Shown: positions 1 to 9,314, counted from the stretch's first letter. The stretch: DNA of 64,000 nt from Chlorokybus atmophyticus (GCA_009103225.1 RHPI01002402.1:176064-240063); one strand, 5' to 3'. Program-made: numbers and translations. Notes: generated by a model not told the origin, from the sequence alone.

Positions 1-1842
1 GGGGGCTTCTCCAACACCCATGTGTTGTTGGCATGGAGTGATGCAATCTCATCATCCATAGCTCGCTGCCATTGTTCTGCATCTGGTGCTCGCAATGCCT
101 CCTCGTAGGTGCTTGGTTCTTCACTCTCGTCATTGTGCACACTAGCGATGTGTGCCTTGTAGAAGTCAGGTGCTTGTCTTTCCCTCACTGGGTAGCGTCG
201 AGCTTGCTCCTGCTGCTTCTGCTTCTCGTCTGCTACAGATGAGCCCTGCTCTTTATTGATGACTGATGCCTCGCCTTCAACCTCTTCTCTGCTTGAAAGC
301 TCTTCAGGTTGTGCTTTGTCATCTTCATCTTGAGGGTAGAAACCTTCTTCAGCTTCAACTTGTGATGAGCCTTCGTGGAACACGACTTCTCTGCTCACCA
401 CAATCTTGCGCGTGTCCTCCAGTAGGACCTTGTACGCCTTTGAGCCTGGTTCGTAGCCAACGAAGATGCCCTTCTTGCTGACCGGCTCCAACTTGTGTCG
501 CAATTGACTTGGCACAAGTGCATATGCCACACATCCGAACACACGCATGCCACTCACATCTGGCGCTTCACCGTAAAAGAGCTCCCACGGAGTCTTTTGC
601 TCAGAGCTTATCGGTGAACGGTTGCGGATGTAGTTGGCAGTGAGAACGGCCTCTTTCCACAGACTGTCCTCCAACTTGGTGTCATTGAGCATGGCTCGAA
701 CACGCTCCAACAACGTTCGGTTGAGACGTTCAGCTGCTCCATTCTGCTGCGGAGTGTATGGTGCTGTTGTCTCATGCCGTATGCCTTTGCTGGCGAAGAA
801 CTCTTTGAGCTGGGCGTTGATGTACTCCCCTCCTCGATCACTTCTCATTGCTTTCGTCTTCTTGCCCGATTGAATCTCGAGCAATGCAATGACTGTACGC
901 ACAGCTCCCGCGACTTCTGACTTTTGAATCAAAGGGAAGACGATGGAAAGCTTGCTGTAGTCGTCGAGGAATGTTGCAAAGTACCTTACCCCTCCTTTCG
1001 CCACAATGCGCATAGGCCCGCAAACGTCCATGTGCACAAGCTCGCAGGGATGTTTGCTACTTGAAGAAGATGATGAGAACGGCATGCGATGCTGCTTGGC
1101 CAACACACAGGGTTCACAGAGCGTAGTTGAAGACGCTTGAAAATCTTCCTTGCTCCCAGTAATGCCCTTCACCATGTCTTCAGCGACCAGGCGTGTGAGG
1201 TTGCTGTAGCCCAAATGCCCGAACCTTTGATGCCAAAGCTCAACCGTCTCCTTCTCCTTCACAATCATGGCCTTGCTGCCATGAGTCTGCTCCACAATGT
1301 AGAGCCCTCCTCGTTGGGTGCCGACCATGTACTCGACCCCATCCATGCATACGGAGCAGCGTCCCTCCCGGATCACTATCTCAGCTCCCACGCGCTTAGC
1401 AACTCTCACAGAAAACAAGCTTGCAGCAGCTCCAGGTACGTGCAATACTTCACGCAGTACCACCTCTCTCTCACCATCACCAATCTTGCATTGAAGCCTC
1501 ACTTCACCAACTCCTATTGCTTCCAACTCGTGACCACTAAAGCCTTCCACCTTCCTTGTGGTTGACATCTTCCTGTAGTTCTCCATCACCTCCTTGTGCG
1601 GTGTGAGATGCTGGTCACAGCCTGAGTCAATTGCCCATAAAGTTGTATCAAACTTCCTTGAGGCAGTAAATGCAACACCCTTTTTTTTGCGTTGAGCGTT
1701 GCTACTGGTGCCTGCTTCAGAATGCTCTCGTTGGCGCTTACGACAATCCTTTGAGATATGTCCTTTAATACCACAATAGTGGCATGTGAGATTCTCGAAC
1801 CTTGAGTTGCTGCCTTTCGCCTTGTTCTTATCTTCATAGTTG
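1..1842 (-). CDS. Copia Pol polyprotein (zinc knuckle, protease, integrase, start of RT), partial
   Basis: About 614 codons without a stop, in frame with the upstream gag. In order: a CCHC knuckle (CHYCGIKGHISKDC), an aspartic protease with active site DSG in WAIDSGCDQHLTPH, a GAG-pre-integrase HHCC zinc domain (LWHQRFGHLGY then CEPC), an integrase core with its three acidic residues (in HMDVCGP, RSDRGGEY and QNGAAERLNR), the usual Copia linker (VFGCVAYALVP, GIFVGYEPGSKAYK) and the N-terminal edge of reverse transcriptase (AMDDEIASLHANNTW). RT and RNase H must lie left of the window. The absence of stops over 1.8 kb suggests recent activity. Confidence 0.93.
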
Positions 1843-1844
1843 CT

Positions 1845-2468
1845 TCATTTCTTGTATTCGTCTCGTGTGCAGAAGGCCACAGAGTCCACTTGCTCTTCCT
1901 TCTTTGAGACGCGTTGCTCCACAGTGAGCAACTTGGGTAGCACATCGTCTAGGGTTAGCTCCGATGACGATGTCTCGAGCAGAGTAGCGACAACTTCGTA
2001 CTCTAATGGCAGTCCTGCAACAATCGGCAATACGACCTCCGTCTCTTCCATCTTGTGGCCGACGTTCATGAGGTCCGCCCACAGCTCTCTCGCACGTGCA
2101 ACATACTTTGTGACCGGCTCGGCCGTCTCTTTATGAAGCGCGCTTAGCTGCTTGCGTATTTGTATCTTTCTGGGGTTGTTGTTGGCTTGAAATACGGCTG
2201 CAAGCTTCTCCCAAGCTTGTCTGCCATCTTCACATGCTGTGAGCATGGGAAAGTGATGTGGCTTACAGTTAAGCACCATCAAGGAATGTGCTTCAATTGA
2301 GTGTTCAAGCCAGATGCTTTCTTCTCCTGCTCTTGGTGCAGATGCCTTCAGGTCAACATACTTCCACATCTTCTTGTGGATAAGTAGTGCCTTCATTTCT
2401 ACGCACCAAGTGCTGTAGATGTTTGTGTCCAGCTTTGTGATCAGCCCTTTATCGTAGCTTACCTCCAT
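1845..2468 (-). CDS. Copia Gag (capsid-like) protein
   Basis: A 207-residue open frame matching the UBN2/Copia-type gag family (retrotransposon particle protein). Visible marks are an early tryptophan-centred segment (TWCVEMKALL), a YVARARELWADL stretch and a LTLDDVLPKLLTVEQR segment near the end, all typical of Copia gag. ATG at 2468-2466 follows the leader. It ends in TGA (1845-1843), and the CCHC zinc knuckle normally at the gag C-terminus lies just beyond that stop in the same frame. The stop may be an inactivating TGG to TGA change or a readthrough signal. The related copy near 31.75 kb shows no stop at the matching place. Confidence 0.88.
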   Translation of the reverse strand: MEVSYDKGLITKLDTNIYSTWCVEMKALLIHKKMWKYVDLKASAPRAGEESIWLEHSIEAHSLMVLNCKPHHFPMLTACEDGRQAWEKLAAVFQANNNPRKIQIRKQLSALHKETAEPVTKYVARARELWADLMNVGHKMEETEVVLPIVAGLPLEYEVVATLLETSSSELTLDDVLPKLLTVEQRVSKKEEQVDSVAFCTRDEYKK

Positions 2469-2762
2469 CTTTGCCGCGCCTGCTTTCTTCTTGCAGTTAG
2501 CACTTGAGACTTGCTTTGATAATCTTCACTTGTTGTGACTTGAGTGACTTTGTTGACTTCAGTAACTTTAATCTACACTTCACTCTTGAGTGACTTCAAT
2601 GACTTCGGTCTTGAATGACTTCGGTCTTCACTTCACTTTTCAGCGCCTTCAATCTTCTCTTCGCTCTTCAGTCTTGAGTGACTTCGATCTTCACTTCAAT
2701 GCACCTTGTCACTTTTCTTCACTTCGCTTTCTTTCTCTTTCTCACACTCTTCACGCGTAGTG

Positions 2763-2777
2763 TGGGCCCATAACCTG
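2763..2777 (-). promoter_or_regulatory. Copia primer binding site, complementary to the anticodon arm of initiator tRNA-Met
   Basis: On the minus strand GGTTATGGGCCCA directly follows an LTR end reading CTCAACA. This is the complement of the anticodon stem-loop of eukaryotic initiator tRNA-Met (TGGGCCCATAACC), not of its 3' acceptor end. Copia of Drosophila and Ty5 are known to prime from a half-tRNA cut in this loop, so the same mechanism is inferred here. Confidence 0.8.
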
Positions 2778-2877
2778 TTGAGAAGCAAGCACGCAAGTGA
2801 AGAGGGCAAGCAATGACACGCAGGAGAAGGCAACACACGTCCCGATTTATTACCAACATACCGCGGGGTTATATACC

Positions 2878-3287
2878 NNNNNNNNNNNNNNNNNNNNNNN
2901 NNNNNNNNNNNNNNNNNNNNNNNNNNNNNNNNNNNNNNNNNNNNNNNNNNNNNNNNNNNNNNNNNNNNNNNNNNNNNNNNNNNNNNNNNNNNNNNNNNNN
3001 NNNNNNNNNNNNNNNNNNNNNNNNNNNNNNNNNNNNNNNNNNNNNNNNNNNNNNNNNNNNNNNNNNNNNNNNNNNNNNNNNNNNNNNNNNNNNNNNNNNN
3101 NNNNNNNNNNNNNNNNNNNNNNNNNNNNNNNNNNNNNNNNNNNNNNNNNNNNNNNNNNNNNNNNNNNNNNNNNNNNNNNNNNNNNNNNNNNNNNNNNNNN
3201 NNNNNNNNNNNNNNNNNNNNNNNNNNNNNNNNNNNNNNNNNNNNNNNNNNNNNNNNNNNNNNNNNNNNNNNNNNNNNNNNNNNNNNN
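2878..3287. other. Assembly gap
   Basis: A run of N. It separates the Copia LTR from the GC-rich ankyrin exon, so whether the two sides are truly adjacent is not shown by sequence. Confidence 1.
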
Positions 3288-3310
3288 CCACCCACCCCTT
3301 CTCTTTGCAG

Positions 3311-3548
3311 GGCTCCCTCCCCCTCCTCTCCTACCTCCTCTCCCGCGGCTCCTCCCCCTCCCTCCGCGACTCCTCGGGCCTCTCCCCCCTCCACTTTGCG
3401 GCGGCGGGGGGCCAGGTCGGCGCGATCGACGCCCTCGTGATCGCGGTCGGCGCGGGCGGGGAGAAGGAGGGACTGATGGAGGCGAGGGATGAGATGGGGA
3501 GGACGGCCGTGCACGTGGCGGCGAGCGGGGGGTCATTCGCGCTTGTGG
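3311..3548 (+). CDS. Single exon of an ankyrin-repeat protein, partial
   Basis: A GC-rich exon with a clear acceptor (cccttctctttgcag) and a possible donor near 3549. It encodes two ankyrin-like repeats: one with SGLSPLHFAAAGGQVGAIDAL and one with DEMGRTAVHVAASGGSFALV, matching the G-TPLHxAA-G consensus. The composition (C and G runs, strong third-position GC bias) differs sharply from every other host gene here. The rest of the gene is not visible: its 5' side is in the gap and its 3' side is replaced by Gypsy sequence about 50 bp downstream. It may be a host gene broken by the insertion or a misjoined contig. Confidence 0.55.
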
Positions 3549-3606
3549 GTTTCCGTGGCTCAATCTGTCAGGGTTTGGGATGGGGGGGGGAGGGGGACAC
3601 ATTCGC

Positions 3607-4896
3607 TCTCAGTCTGGTGCCGAGATGGCACATCTGCATTACGCCCCGATGGGGCCGTCATCGACAGCTTTAGCAGGAACTGCCCCTGCTCATCATCCAG
3701 GCAGTCCACGCCCTGAAGAGCGTGGCGAAACAACTTTTTCACCCAAGCAACCCTCGGAAGTTGCCAAACAACCTCCTGTTTATCGGCAACGCCTGGCCCG
3801 GAAGGTCGCTGAGCGCGTGGCCACCACCACGATGATCTCTCCGCCCGATCCCAGTAGCCGCTTGCGACAGCTGGACCTCTCCACTGTCCACTTTGCCACC
3901 CAGCGCTACAAGGATGGCATCACGGTCCTGGAGTTGTTTGGCGGCATCGGCAGTGGCCTCGCCGCCACCCTCAACGTTGGCGTACCAGTACGCAAGTACT
4001 TCTACTGCGACCCCGACCTGCATGCTCAAACAACTGTGTCTCACCACTTGGCACAGATGCGCAGTCGGGATCCGTTGCTGGATCCTCAGGCATCCGCCGG
4101 CAGCCTTCAAGCTCTACCACAGGACGTTCGCCTCATCAACAGCCAGCACCTGCAATCCCTCGGCTGCATAGACCTCGTCATTGCAGGCTGGGAATGCCAG
4201 GGTCACTCCCGAGCCGGTAAAGGTCTTGGTCTACAAGACCCCCAATCTCAGCTCTTCTAGGAGCTAGTGCGTATCATCCGCACCCTCCAACAGCAACAGC
4301 CAGACCGGCCTCCCGCCTACATCATCAAAAACGTCTGCGCTCGCGACGACGCCAGGCGCAACGTCCGGGAGGACTATGCGCAGGTTTGCGCCGTCCTCGG
4401 CGACCCCATAGTCATTGATGCAGCAGCACATGGTTCCCGTGCACACCGCCTGCGCAGCAAATGGACCAACTTGGCCCGCACATCCGACCTGGCCGCTGCC
4501 CAGTCATTGTCCATCCGCCCGCCTAACCTGCTGGTTAAGGACATCCTAGTTGACGGAGCACTTCCGCAGCCTGTCACCCACGCCACCTACAAGACCTTCT
4601 ATCAGTGCAACCGCGTAGGTTACCCCATGGCCGCGCTGCCCACGCTGGTGGCATACCCTGGGTCTCATTCCTTCCGCAACGCCAATACGGGGATGGTCTG
4701 GGACACCAACCTCCAGTGCTTACGCGAGCCCCTCGCCACTGAACGCGAACTCGCCATGGGCTTCTGGCCTGGCGCGGTCACCTCGGCGCCGCGGCTCTCT
4801 GAACGCCACTGTTGCGCGCTGCTTGGACGCGCCATGGACCAGAACAGTATGGTCTGGCTGCTGGAGCACTGCCTAGCGCTGCAACACAGCTACTGA
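3607..4896 (+). pseudogene. Retrotransposon-encoded cytosine-5 DNA methyltransferase domain
   Basis: One frame interrupted only by TAG at 4258. Canonical C5-methyltransferase motifs appear in order: motif I (LELFGGIGSGLAA, about 3928-3966) for S-adenosylmethionine binding; motif IV (IAGWECQGHSRAG, 4180-4218) with the catalytic cysteine at 4195-4197; a DPQSQLF-ELVRI stretch matching the helix after motif IV; motif VI as IIKNV (4321-4335), where most enzymes have ENV; motif VIII as GSRAHRLRSKWTNL (about 4432-4473); then motif IX/X (ATERELAMGFWPG ... LLGRAMDQNSMVWLL) at the end. The length is that of a full catalytic domain plus a target-recognition stretch. Methylation of element or host DNA is inferred from the family, not shown. 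Confidence 0.88.
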
Positions 4897-4949
4897 CCAC
4901 ACCCAGAGCCTGGGCCATCCGCTGGGGGGGGGGGGGGGGGGGNCATCAA

Positions 4950-6345
4950 TCGCCGCCATGGCCGTGCACGGCACCAGCCTCCAGGAACTGGAGGAAGCCT
5001 TGGAGTCCAAGGCTTGGACATCCCGCACACTGACGAGCTTGAACCCAATGGCTGGCATATTGGATGTATGGCTTCAGGAGACACAGAGACGCATTTGAAG
5101 ACCTTGTTGGATGACCACAGGCAGCAGTTCGCTTACTCCCTCAAGGACTTAGGACTCATTGAGGAGGCCTCACCCAGCACACAATATGCAGCCGCCACCG
5201 TCATGCCCCTGAAGAAGGACGAGCAAGGACAGTGGACTCAACGCCGCATGTGTGGGGACTATCGGGACCTCAACACCCACACCGTACTCGACCGTTACCG
5301 CATGTACACTCCGGACGAAATCTTCGACAGTGTGGGTACGTGCAGATACTTCTCTGTGCTGGACATGTGTTCAAGATTCCACCAGATCGGCATCCAGCCA
5401 GAAGACAAGTGTAAGACCTCCATTTGGGGCAACCGGACCCTGTACCAATGGAAGGTCATGCCATTCGGACTAAAGAACGCCCCTGCAGTCTTCCAACGCG
5501 TAATGGACAGGTGTCTTCGCGGCCTGGACAACTCCAGGTGTTACATAGATGACATCCTCATCTTCAGCCACACTGCGAAGGCGCACCTCCAGCACATCAA
5601 GGAAGTACTACAGAGACTCAAGGAGTATGGGCTTACGGCCCATCCAGAGAAGTGTACCTTCTTCGCTGACAAGATCCCCTACCTCGGACACCTCATCGTC
5701 CCCAACGGGGTCATGGTGCAGCAGGCCAAGGTGGATGCTTTGCTGAAGGTTCCTCCTCCCACCGACCTCCCCCGGCTACGGGCCTTCCTAGGACTGGCCA
5801 ACTACTACCGGCGGTTCGGGCTCAACTTCTAGAATTGCCAAGCCTCTCAACGACCTGCTGAAGATAGCTACAACGTGGAACTGGGGGGAAGCAGAACAGC
5901 AGGCTTTTGAGTCCCTCAAGAGTCACCTACAGTCTGCCCCCATCCTGGCTCGTTCCGACTACAACCAACCCTTCATCCTTCACACCGACTGGAGCAGGCT
6001 TGGGCTCGGTGCGGTGCTGTGCCAGAAGGGCATTAAGGGGAAGGAACAGGTCATTGCCTACGCCAGTCGTAGCAACAACGCGGCAGAATCCAACTACAGC
6101 AGCTATGAAGGCGAACAACTCGCGGCGGTCTGGGCAATCCAGTTCGTCCGCCCATTCCTCTTTGGCCACCAGTTCGAGCTGGTCACAGACGACCAGCCTC
6201 TACAACGGCTTCTCACTAGCAGCAAACTCACCGGCAAACATGCTTGCTGGGCTTTACTGTTGCAGGAATACAGCTTCATTATCACCCACAAGCCTGGCGC
6301 CTCAAACACCGATGCTGACGGACTGAGTCGCAACCCCAACCCAGA
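4950..6345 (+). pseudogene. Gypsy reverse transcriptase and RNase H
   Basis: The RT shows the Gypsy landmarks: an N-terminal region (RRMCGDYRDLN), VLDMCSRFHQI, PFGLKNAPAVFQRVMD and the catalytic YIDD box at 5542-5553, followed by YLGHLI and FLGLANYYRRFG. A +1 frame change near 5825 separates it from RNase H, which reads DYNQPFILHTDWSRLGLGAVL, VIAYASRSNN, a conserved NYSSYEGEQLAAVWAI and a TDDQPLQRLL segment. A second frame change lies near 6345. Except for these shifts the coding quality is high, so inactivation is recent. Confidence 0.92.
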
Positions 6346-6371
6346 CACGGTCGACGCCACAGGAGCTCGCT

Positions 6372-7345
6372 ATGACAGCGACCACCCCCGGCATCACGCT
6401 GCTTATTGTTGCCGCTGGCATCCGCGCAGAAGCACGCAACCCAGTACTGCGTGCAGCTTTGCCCCCTGTTGCCGAAGGGGACATCTGGAAGGACGCCCCC
6501 ACTCTTCAGCTGGTACGCGGAGGCGCGTTAGCTTCAGGCCTCACCCATCAAGAGATCGATCGTGCTCAACACTGCGCCAAGAACTACAGCTGGGAAAACG
6601 GCATTCTGTGGAGACTGCTCGCTGCCAATCAGCGCAAGGAGGTCCCGCCCCCTGACCGTCGCGCTGCCATCATCGCCAACCTTCACCACCAGCTTGGACA
6701 CTTCGGCATGAAGCGAACCACCAACATGGTGCGTAACGACTACTGGTGGGACAGCCTGGCCCGCAACGTTGCTGATGTACTCCGACAATGTAAGTCTTGC
6801 GATCGCATTCGTGCTAGCTTCTCCCATCGTCACCCACAGCTGCACCCACTCCCCATTATGGGCCTCGGCTACCGCTGGAGCATGGACCTTGCAGGCGAGC
6901 TGCCTCGCACACGTCGTGGCAACACCTACACACTGGTCGCCATCGAGCACTTCAGCAAGTGGGTTGAATTGGTACCCTTGCCTGACAAGTCCTCTGCTCA
7001 AGTGGCACGAGTGTTCCTGGACCACATCCTCAGCCGGTTTGGCGCCTGCGCCGAACTCCTCACTGACAACGGCACGGAGTTCCAGGGCGAGCTGGATGAG
7101 CTGCTTCATCGCGCCCTCATCGACCACCGCCACACCAGCCGTGACCATCCCCAGGCTGACGGCCTGGCTGAACGAATGGTACAGACTGTGAAGAAGGCAC
7201 TGCAACGCGACTGCCTTACTTACAACCAGGCTGAGTGGGATGACTACCTGCCCTGGCTGTCCTTAGGTTACCGCTGCACGCGCCAAGCTGCTCTGCGCTC
7301 CTTCAGCCCATACTTCCTCATGTTCGGGAGGGAGCCATTGCTGCC
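6372..7345 (+). pseudogene. Gypsy integrase
   Basis: The HHCC zinc-binding domain (HHQLGHFGMKRT ... QCKSCDRI) is followed by the retroviral-type integrase core, with the first aspartate in WSMDLAGEL (6885-6887), the second in LLTDNGTEF (7065-7067) and the glutamate in GLAERMVQTVKKAL (7170-7172). Downstream is the typical SPYFLMFGREPLLP segment. The frame breaks near 7345 and continues one frame over. All catalytic acids are intact. Confidence 0.92.
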
Positions 7346-7981
7346 TTCCGCGTCCGTCACGACACCCAAGCTATGGAGGACATTGCCGACAACCCTACAC
7401 GCATGCTGCAAGTACTGCAGACTCGCGCAGCCGTTTTGCGCGACAGTATCCCCATCGCTTTCGCCAACTTGAAGATCGCGCAGCAACGGGACACGCGTTG
7501 CTACGAACACGTGCGCAGCGGCGCCTACAAGCCACAGGAGCGCCGCTTTCGTGTCGGCGACTTCATCTACCGCAAGCAGCAGACCACTAACACCTTGGAT
7601 CCTGCCAATTACGGCACCGTTTGGCGCGTGACGCAGGTACGCGCACTCGGCACTCTCACTTTGCGAAGCCCCACTGGCCGCACCTTGACAGACCACGTGG
7701 AGAACTGCTTCCCCTGTCATCTGCCGTACGTGGAGGGGCTGGGCAAACCGCGCCCACGCTTCCGCATTGCCCATTGCACGGGGTGCTCCTCCCCGGACGC
7801 ACCTCTAGAAGAATGCGACACCTGCTGGGAGTATTGGCACGCCGCCTGTAACCTTGGTGTCTCACCTTTGTCCTCGGACGCACCATCCACTTCCTCCAGC
7901 GCCAGCCCGTGGCATTGTCACAGGTGCCAGGCTCATTGCGAGGACGCCGACGAACCGGCAAGGGGGGAGCTTGTTGAGTGA
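7346..7981 (+). pseudogene. Gypsy integrase C-terminal domain fused to a PHD finger
   Basis: After the frame change the polyprotein continues with a helical region (IAFANLKIAQQRDTRCYEH) and the GPY/F-like barrel (RFRVGDFIYRKQQ ... YGTVWRVTQV). It then ends in a C4HC3 zinc finger at about 7775-7941: C-x2-C (HCTGC), C-x2-C (ECDTC), W-H-x2-C (YWHAAC) and a final C-x2-C (WHCHRC). This is a PHD finger, a fold that commonly reads histone H3 tails. Many Gypsy elements (chromoviruses) carry a chromodomain at this place, so a targeting role is inferred. Stop TGA 7979-7981, next to the polypurine tract. Confidence 0.85.
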
Positions 7982-8173
7982 ATAACAACTGCCTGCTGGC
8001 TATCCCATACTGCGCTGCTACCCGTAGTCTTCACCTCTATCTTGCTTGCTTGCCAGTCCTTTCCCCCACCCTTGTGTAGTACTGCGGAACGCTTCCAGCG
8101 TGCCCTTTTGCTCGTTTTCTGGTGTTGCCGCACTGCGAGTCGCACTCGGCCGTCGAGCCTGCCTTGCACGACA
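7972..8173 (+). repeat. LTR-like direct repeat, copy 1 (3' LTR or LTR start of Gypsy copy 1)
   Basis: A 202-bp repeat starting TGTTGAG and ending CGACA, directly after the polypurine tract and the pol stop. It recurs 572 bp downstream with few mismatches. TG...CA ends and position argue for an LTR. Either the LTR is 202 bp long, or the LTR is about 572 bp and is followed by a truncated second LTR. Confidence 0.65.
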
Positions 8174-8543
8174 GCTGTCGCACTAGCAGCCCTCGGCACG
8201 CCCTTCCCCCTCGCACAGCCCCTCAAGCAGCAGTTTGCCTCATTGACATCCGGGTCCACCGATCCGCTCGAGGCAGCCGCTATCACCAAGTACTCCGGAC
8301 TACCCTTCCAAGCGCGCCGCGTGCCAACCCTGGCCTCATCCAATCCGCCGCCGCCATCTATAGCGGCGGGCCGCGTCGACTGCCAGCGGCGACCTCCGCC
8401 AATCAGGACCTCGGGTCTATGGCAGTGCCGACAACTACAAAAGGGACTCCCCGCAGGACGCATCGGCGGGAAGTCGCAAGTGAATGGACTGGAGCCGAAG
8501 CGGCGGTGACACTGCCGGAAACTGACCAGCTGACCACGTAGCT
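8174..8543 (+). other. GC-rich spacer between the two LTR-like repeats
   Basis: 370 bp without a convincing gene. It includes a TATA-like ctatagcgg (near 8357) and ctacaaaaggg (near 8435), which would suit LTR promoter sequence if the LTR is about 572 bp, or the core of a miniature LTR element if the 202-bp repeats are its LTRs. Confidence 0.45.
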
Positions 8544-8745
8544 TGTTGAGTGAGTAACAACTGCCTGCTGGCTATCCCATATTGCGCTGCTACCCGTAGT
8601 CTTCACCTCTACCTTGCTTGCTTGCCAGTCCTTTCCCCCACCCTTGTGTATTACTGCGGAACGCTTCCAGCGTGCCCTTTTGCTCGTTTTTTAGTGTTGC
8701 CGCACTGCGAGACGCACTCGGCCGTCGAGCCTGTCTTGCACGACA
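8544..8745 (+). repeat. LTR-like direct repeat, copy 2
   Basis: Second copy of the 202-bp repeat, offset exactly 572 bp, again TGTTGAG ... CGACA. It is followed abruptly by AT-rich sequence, which marks the edge of the Gypsy-derived block. Confidence 0.65.
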
Positions 8746-9014
8746 CATATACAAAAAATATATTTATTAAACTTTAGCGATGATGATTGAATCATTCATT
8801 ACTATTCCTAAGTAGCTAATATGATACATCACTTATACTATTGTTGCTATATACATATGTTTAATGAACATGAAGCAAAACCATACAATCCAGTCATATA
8901 ATGTGTGGTGATTGGTAATTGAATCACATGCTAACAGCTGCTGGATGACTGCAAGATTGAAAGCTCTTACATACTACATGCTGAGTCAATGCACACTTCA
9001 CTGCAATTCCATAT

Positions 9015-9285
9015 GTGGCGGCGGCAGTGGATGGCTAACTTCTCCCTTCCTCTCCCCCGCGGTGCTCTGCAGGTGCTTCTTTTGCTGCTTGCTGCTACCC
9101 CTTCCCCCTTCCTTCGGGCCACACTCCTCCTCCGGTCTATAGCTGGTGCACTTAGCTATAGCCGAGTGGGGCCCCCCATCAGGCCCCACCCCTTTGTTTT
9201 TGCCTTGCTTATGCTGGTTTATAAAGCTTTGCTGTCTTGTGCTGGCTTGCTTGACTGATTGAACCCAATCCATCTGTCGTTGTAA
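9015..9285 (+). repeat. Dispersed repeat R1, copy a
   Basis: About 265 bp shared in the same orientation with 18387-18642, including gtggatggctaacttctccc, the C-rich central part and the ending cccaatccatctg. It contains a tagccgagtgg string resembling a tRNA A box. No coding frame. Likely a non-autonomous element. Confidence 0.7.
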
Positions 9286-9314
9286 CAAATCTGGTATGGA
9301 TTGTCATGGGCTAT

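Larger units (their letters stand above)
1..2880 (-). mobile_element. Copia LTR retrotransposon, young copy, truncated by window edge
   Basis: Ty1/Copia element read on the minus strand: 5' LTR end and primer site near 2777-2763, gag 2468-1845, then protease, integrase and the start of reverse transcriptase running off the left edge. The order PR-INT-RT places it in Copia. Apart from one TGA the whole stretch from 2468 to 1 is open, so it is recent. The right end enters an assembly gap. On the minus strand the LTR part shows a TATA-like ggtatataacc near 2877 and ends in CTCAACA just before the primer site. The leader (about 2470-2760) holds degenerate copies of a tgacttc/tcaagt motif. The related copy at 28.4-32.35 kb is much more decayed. 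Confidence 0.92.
3590..8173 (+). mobile_element. Gypsy retrotransposon (copy 1) carrying a DNA methyltransferase and a PHD finger
   Basis: Ty3/Gypsy element read on the plus strand: cytosine-5 methyltransferase (to 4896), reverse transcriptase, RNase H, integrase, then a chromatin-reader-type PHD finger ending at 7981. Gag and protease are missing on the left. A polypurine tract (aaggggggagc, 7960-7970) precedes an LTR-like repeat starting TGTTGAG. The copy is inactive: one in-frame TAG (4258-4260) and frame changes near 5825, 6345-6372 and 7345. A G-run with one N at 4924-4943 is also a likely assembly problem. A second diverged copy with the same domain order lies at 32.4-35.7 kb and 40.0-40.7 kb. 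Confidence 0.9.

Noticed and set aside
8122-8541. Open frame between LTR-like repeats as an accessory Gypsy gene
   Set aside because: Overlapping frames on both strands of similar length and no motif; GC-rich composition explains the openness.
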